NCBI GenBank assembly: GCA_023213395.1
Contig: CM041465.1
Span: 247,945,741 to 248,009,740 of the forward strand
DNA: 64,000 nucleotides
DNA from: Cycas panzhihuaensis
Lineage: Eukaryota > Cycadophyta
Direction of reading: 5' to 3'
Part shown: piece after piece, positions 60,508 to 64,000 of the stretch
Numbering within the stretch: the stretch's first letter is position 1
Layout of the letters: every line of letters begins with the position of its first letter
Translations under genes and position numbers: made by a program
The notes under the pieces: generated by a model
Databases searched by the model: none
Told to the model about the DNA's origin: nothing
Seen by the model: only the letters and a program-made list of their open reading frames with translations

Positions 60508-61708
60508 AACGCCTTTTTTTATTATTATTATATATATATAAACTATGTTTAATTAACTTTATATTCAACCCCCCCTTAAGCCTTATAAACTTTAATTTAT
60601 AAATTAACACCCCTTACACCTTAATTCTTTATTATGTTTTTTGAGATATATTTCCCTTACACTTTATAACATTTAATTTATAAATTTAAGTAAACCCCTC
60701 TTATTATAATAACCCTTTTCCAACACTTTAATGTTAATATTAGTATTCTCTTTTTACACTTTAATGATAAATTAATTTCATCTTATTATATTTGATCTAA
60801 ATCTAAAGCAAAATATCCTCTTATAACATTTGATTTACAAATTAAAATCAATCCTCTTTTTTATTTTATTGCCTTTTTATTACATTTCCCCCCTCCACAT
60901 CTTATTATTAAAGATTAATTTACCTATTACAATTGATATACAAACAAAAACCTCTCCCCATTACTTTTTCTTAATGTTAAAATTAACCTTTTTTTTATAT
61001 AAGGTATTTATAACCTTTAAACCCCTACTCTTATTATAATTTATAAATCAAATTCATTCCTTTTTATTATACCTTTTTTATTACATTTATTATTAGCCCC
61101 CCCCCAACACTTTATTATTTATTTATAAATTAACTTTTTCCCTCCCTTCCACACTTCGTTTATAGATTTTAATTATGCCATTTAATCCTTAAAATTACAT
61201 ATTTATTTCTTAAAATAAAAAGGGAAATAAAATACCTTAGTTATAAAGTTTTTTTGTTAAGGGAGATTGTTTATTTTTCTAAGGGGGATTTTTTATTTTG
61301 AAAAGGGATAATTTATTTCTATCAAAAAGAGATTTTTTATTTTAAAAGGGACTATTTGCTTAAAAACATATAAATGTTTTTTGAACTGTTTTAATCAACT
61401 GGAGATTTTTCATTAGAGTAAGGACAACTAATTTATTTATCAAAGGGGTATTATTTATCAAAGGGGGACTATTTCTCTAAAAGAATTGTTTATCAAAAAG
61501 GGACTGCTTAAGGCAATGTTTTTAAGAAGTTGTTTGTTTATTCATCTGTTTACAAACACATGATTTTTTTTCTTAAATACAATTAATGCATATTAGAATA
61601 CCTTCTTGAATTATATCTGTTAACATGATTAGTACTTTCACTATGTAATTATTTTTCCAATCATCTTCATAACTCTTCAATCTACAATCAAACCTCAACA
61701 CTCCCAAT
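60508..61708. other. Pyrimidine-rich low-complexity tract in C7 leader
   Basis: The first 650 bp are T/C-rich with recurrent phrases such as TTATAA.TT.AATTTATAAATT and CCCCTT (about 60560-61170); after 61210 it turns purine-richer with AAAGGGGGA/AAAAGGGA motifs (61260-61510). No frame. The recurring motifs suggest an old expanded repeat. Confidence 0.6.
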
Positions 61709-62594
61709 ATGGCATTAATGCCAGGGACAGTCACCTGCATTCCAATTCTAATATTAACCAGCTCAAACTATGCCGAATAGAGGAACTGCATATCCCATCA
61801 GCTCAAACAGTAAAAGATATGGTGATATGTGATAGGTGAATTTCAAAAACCAAAAGCAGATGCTACTGAGAGTCTTATGGTATATCTGATGAACTCAGAT
61901 GCCGCCTTAGGCACCATATTAAACTCACTCTCACCAGAAATTAGTTGGCAGTTTTCTGAAAAAGATGACTTAGCCACTGTCTGGAAAATCTTGCAAGAAA
62001 AATATGACAAGGTTGATACACATCAAGTGGCTATTCTAGAACAACAATTGTATAACCTAACTTTTGACGACTTTTTAAATGTTAAGGATTTTTTAACTAA
62101 AATTCAATTAATTAATAAAGATCTAGATAACTGCATCAAATCTAAAACCAAATAAGGTGATGTTGAAAAAATAACTACGCATGTTAGAGACGACGACACA
62201 CTAGTGCGTCTTGCAGTAAACAAACTACCAATGCACTTTAATCTCTTCAAAACTGCCAGACAACAAGTTGGCAACCCACCTATCATATTCAATCAGTTGA
62301 CTAATCAGCTGATTGAACATCAGAGAATGTTAATTCAAACAGGTGCATTAAAAGATCCTTCACAGGCTTTATTTTTTAAAACTAAGCTACAATTTAAAAA
62401 TAAATAACAGAACAATAATTTTCATAATAATCTAAAATTTCAGAAACCTCACAGAGGTTCACTGTCTAATTCACAAAACAATGTTAAATATTCTGGTCCA
62501 ACTAAATACTAGAATACTTCTAATCAATTCTTTTCTAATAGGAACAACACAACTTCTTCTCAGAACACTAGTTGTGCCTATTGTTACAAAAGAA
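61709..62594 (+). pseudogene. C7 gag, truncated in the zinc knuckle
   Basis: The start ATG at 61709 gives MALMPGTVTCIP..., with TAG at an expected Trp (NYAE then RNC). The open piece 61829-62155 (SEKDDLATVWKILQEKYDKV, NLTFDDFLNVKDFLTKIQL) is the UBN2-type Gag core. It continues LVRLAVNKLPMHFNLFKTAR to a Ser/Asn-rich linker. The knuckle begins CAYCYKR at about 62573 and is cut off at the junction with C5. Few stops compared with other gags here, so C7 is probably younger. Confidence 0.88.
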
Positions 62595-62595
62595 T

Positions 62596-62696
62596 TGACT
62601 AACTTTATAAACATTACATTATATATTATAAATGTACATTATATTTACAATATGACTAATGTTGAATTAATGAAATCAACATTAGTTTTTCTATCA
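62596..62696 (-). repeat. C5 5' LTR, outer part
   Basis: Continues the interrupted LTR: TGACTAACTTTATAAACATT matches 45211-45230 and the end TTTTCTATCA matches 45302. Confidence 0.9.
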
Positions 62697-62701
62697 TTTT
62701 A

Positions 62702-64000
62702 TTACAAGTGTTAAAAATCAATTTTGTCTGAAGTATTAGAAACTAAGCTTAGAGATCTTCAAAATGAGCTATTACATGATCAATTTCGATAAATATTTAG
62801 AAGAGAATTTGCTATCTAAAGTTACATGAAAAAAATTAAAAGGACTAATAGTTAGTACATATTGATCCATTTGAGATAAATAACAACATTTAAACTCCCC
62901 TAAAAGAGCTTATGGATTTGGAAAACTACCATAAATTTTCATTACAAAATTGAGGGGATTTAAAATTGGAGAAGAACTAGCATAAGTACACAGACAATAT
63001 GAGGATGCAAGAGATTAGGAGTAGGAAGAGCCTACTTATGGGGAAGTTGAAGTCCAAAAAGAAATAGAATACTATGATTTAAATGATAAACTATGCATGC
63101 TAAAGTAGCATGAACTTATTAATAAGCAATTAAAAGTGAATCCAATAGAGATAGAAGAATCTAAGGATATGAAGAGTGGTATAAAGAAGAACCTAAGTAG
63201 CCCAAAAAAAGCCCAAGCAATCAAGCAAATCCAGCAAGGTGTTCAACATGGTTCCTAATTTTGTTTTGCACTCATTCATTTCCTTTAGTAATTTTATAAT
63301 TCCTCTTGAATTTCTTCATTCTATTACTTTAGAAATCCCTCCATCCCATGTCTAAAAGTATCCCATGGATGAATTTCTTGATTCCTAATTCTTTCTATAA
63401 GAAATCTTAGTCCCACTTCACTCCTATCATCCAAGTCCTAATTTTCACGTAGTTTCATCCCTTAAGAAGCCTTCTTCTACGCTTGTCTTAAGACCCTTAT
63501 GAAAACCCCTTTCTAATAAAATGTGTCTAGCACTAATCCATATCCATTCCTTATAAAATCTTTCTCTCCTAAGATTGCTTATCACTTTATAGTATTCACT
63601 CCTCAATTCCCATCACATTTTTATTTGCAAATTACTCTTATTTGGCTCTTATCCATTACCCTCCTAAGACTTCTAGTTGTTGTCTAACTAATACCTTACT
63701 CATTATAAACCCTAGTCTTGTGTGTAGGCTATATTGAATCAATTTCTAAATTGTGCATACTTTCCAATGCATATTTTATATGTTACTACTTCTTACACAT
63801 ACAAAATTCTTGTTGATCACCTCATCAAAGCCTACTTTTTCCTCATTACCAAACGCTTCTCATGATATTCTTGGTATTTATAAGTAATACCCATTGTGCG
63901 ACCATCATAACTATTTTTATCCTCTTATTTCATATTTTCCAAGTATAACCTATTACTTTCCCACAAAATATTCTCGACATTCTCAACCCCCTACCTCTAT
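62702..64000. other. Unassigned DNA right of C5
   Basis: 1.3 kb, continuing the locus interrupted by C5. Only the coding-like stretch at 62957-63259 stands out; the rest (63260-64000) is pyrimidine-rich and shows nothing recognisable. Confidence 0.5.
62957..63259 (+). pseudogene. Degenerate coding-like stretch, unknown
   Basis: One frame of about 100 codons (GFKIGEELA, stop, VHRQYEDARD..., EPTYGEVEVQKEIEYYDLND, HELINKQLKVNPIEIEESKD) with four stops, rich in Glu and Lys. It reads like protein, possibly a Gag C-terminal part, but I cannot assign a family. Confidence 0.25.

Larger units (their letters stand above)
58673..62594 (+). mobile_element. C7: 5' part of a Ty1/copia retrotransposon inside the C5 LTR
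   Basis: 5' LTR (58673-59101), PBS, a 2.6-kb region with non-retroviral content, and gag up to the middle of the zinc knuckle. Then the sequence passes directly into the interrupted C5 LTR at about 62595. No pol or 3' LTR is present, so the rest was deleted. Eight bases (58664-58672) between the C5 LTR and the C7 LTR start are unexplained. Confidence 0.82.
44806..62696 (-). mobile_element. C5: Ty1/copia retrotransposon, split by C6 and C7
   Basis: 3' LTR at 44806-45302, internal part at 45303-51452 and 58181-58220, and 5' LTR at 58221-58663 plus 62596-62696. Flanks TTTTG (44801-44805) and TTTTA (62697-62701) match at four of five bases. Without the nested C6 and C7 it is about 7.2 kb. Same family as C1 (leader, gag and pol). 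C6 sits in the leader and C7 within the 5' LTR. All frames decayed. Confidence 0.9.

Overview
This is a plant nuclear window with no intact gene: nearly everything recognisable is decayed LTR retrotransposon, stacked and nested. The base composition is AT-rich, the primer-binding sites (PBS) match plant initiator-Met tRNA, and a PPR gene fragment (PLS type) is present. A large-genome seed plant is certain enough; a gymnosperm is my best guess from the long-lived, heavily decayed Ty1/copia load and the PPR style, but that is inference.

Layout (my labels: C1-C7 = Ty1/copia, G1 = Ty3/gypsy chromovirus, N1A/N1B = two copies of a gag-only family). 1-3958: C1, minus strand, cut by the left window edge. 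3959-6730: unassigned. ~6731-10212: C2, plus strand, pol only, with a duplicated 3' end. 10609-13910: N1A, with a 368-bp insertion at 11440-11807. 13911-15181: unassigned. 15182-15618: solo-LTR-like repeat B1. 15815-27127: C3, minus strand, complete with 216-bp LTRs and target-site duplication (TSD) TCAAG; it holds G1 (16055-22118), a minus-strand chromovirus with chromodomain. 27908-35132: C4, plus strand, complete with 311-bp LTRs and TSD ATAAT. 38236-~39300: tail of another copia with a minisatellite. 39314-43320: N1B, holding repeat B2 (41454-41812) and another LTR-like insertion (42186-42674). 44806-62696: C5, minus strand, same family as C1, split by C6 (51453-58175, plus, complete, TSD TAAAA) in its leader and by C7 (58673-~62594, plus, 5' part only) inside its 5' LTR. 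62697-64000: unassigned.

Nothing here works as a pathway; the information lies in the insertion order and decay pattern. All gag and pol frames carry stops and shifts. Many of these changes look like C-to-T (or G-to-A) transitions: Gln codons read TAA or TAG, zinc-knuckle Cys read Tyr, and the protease-site Gly reads Arg, often at the same codon in several elements. This fits long-term deamination of methylated cytosine in silenced elements.

The most unusual point is C7: between its PBS and gag lie 2.6 kb that include a PPR fragment on the opposite strand, other non-repetitive sequence, a long C-run and a pyrimidine-rich AT tract, which looks like host sequence captured by (or inserted into) a copia leader. 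I found no convincing new biological system, no RNA gene and no CRISPR array.
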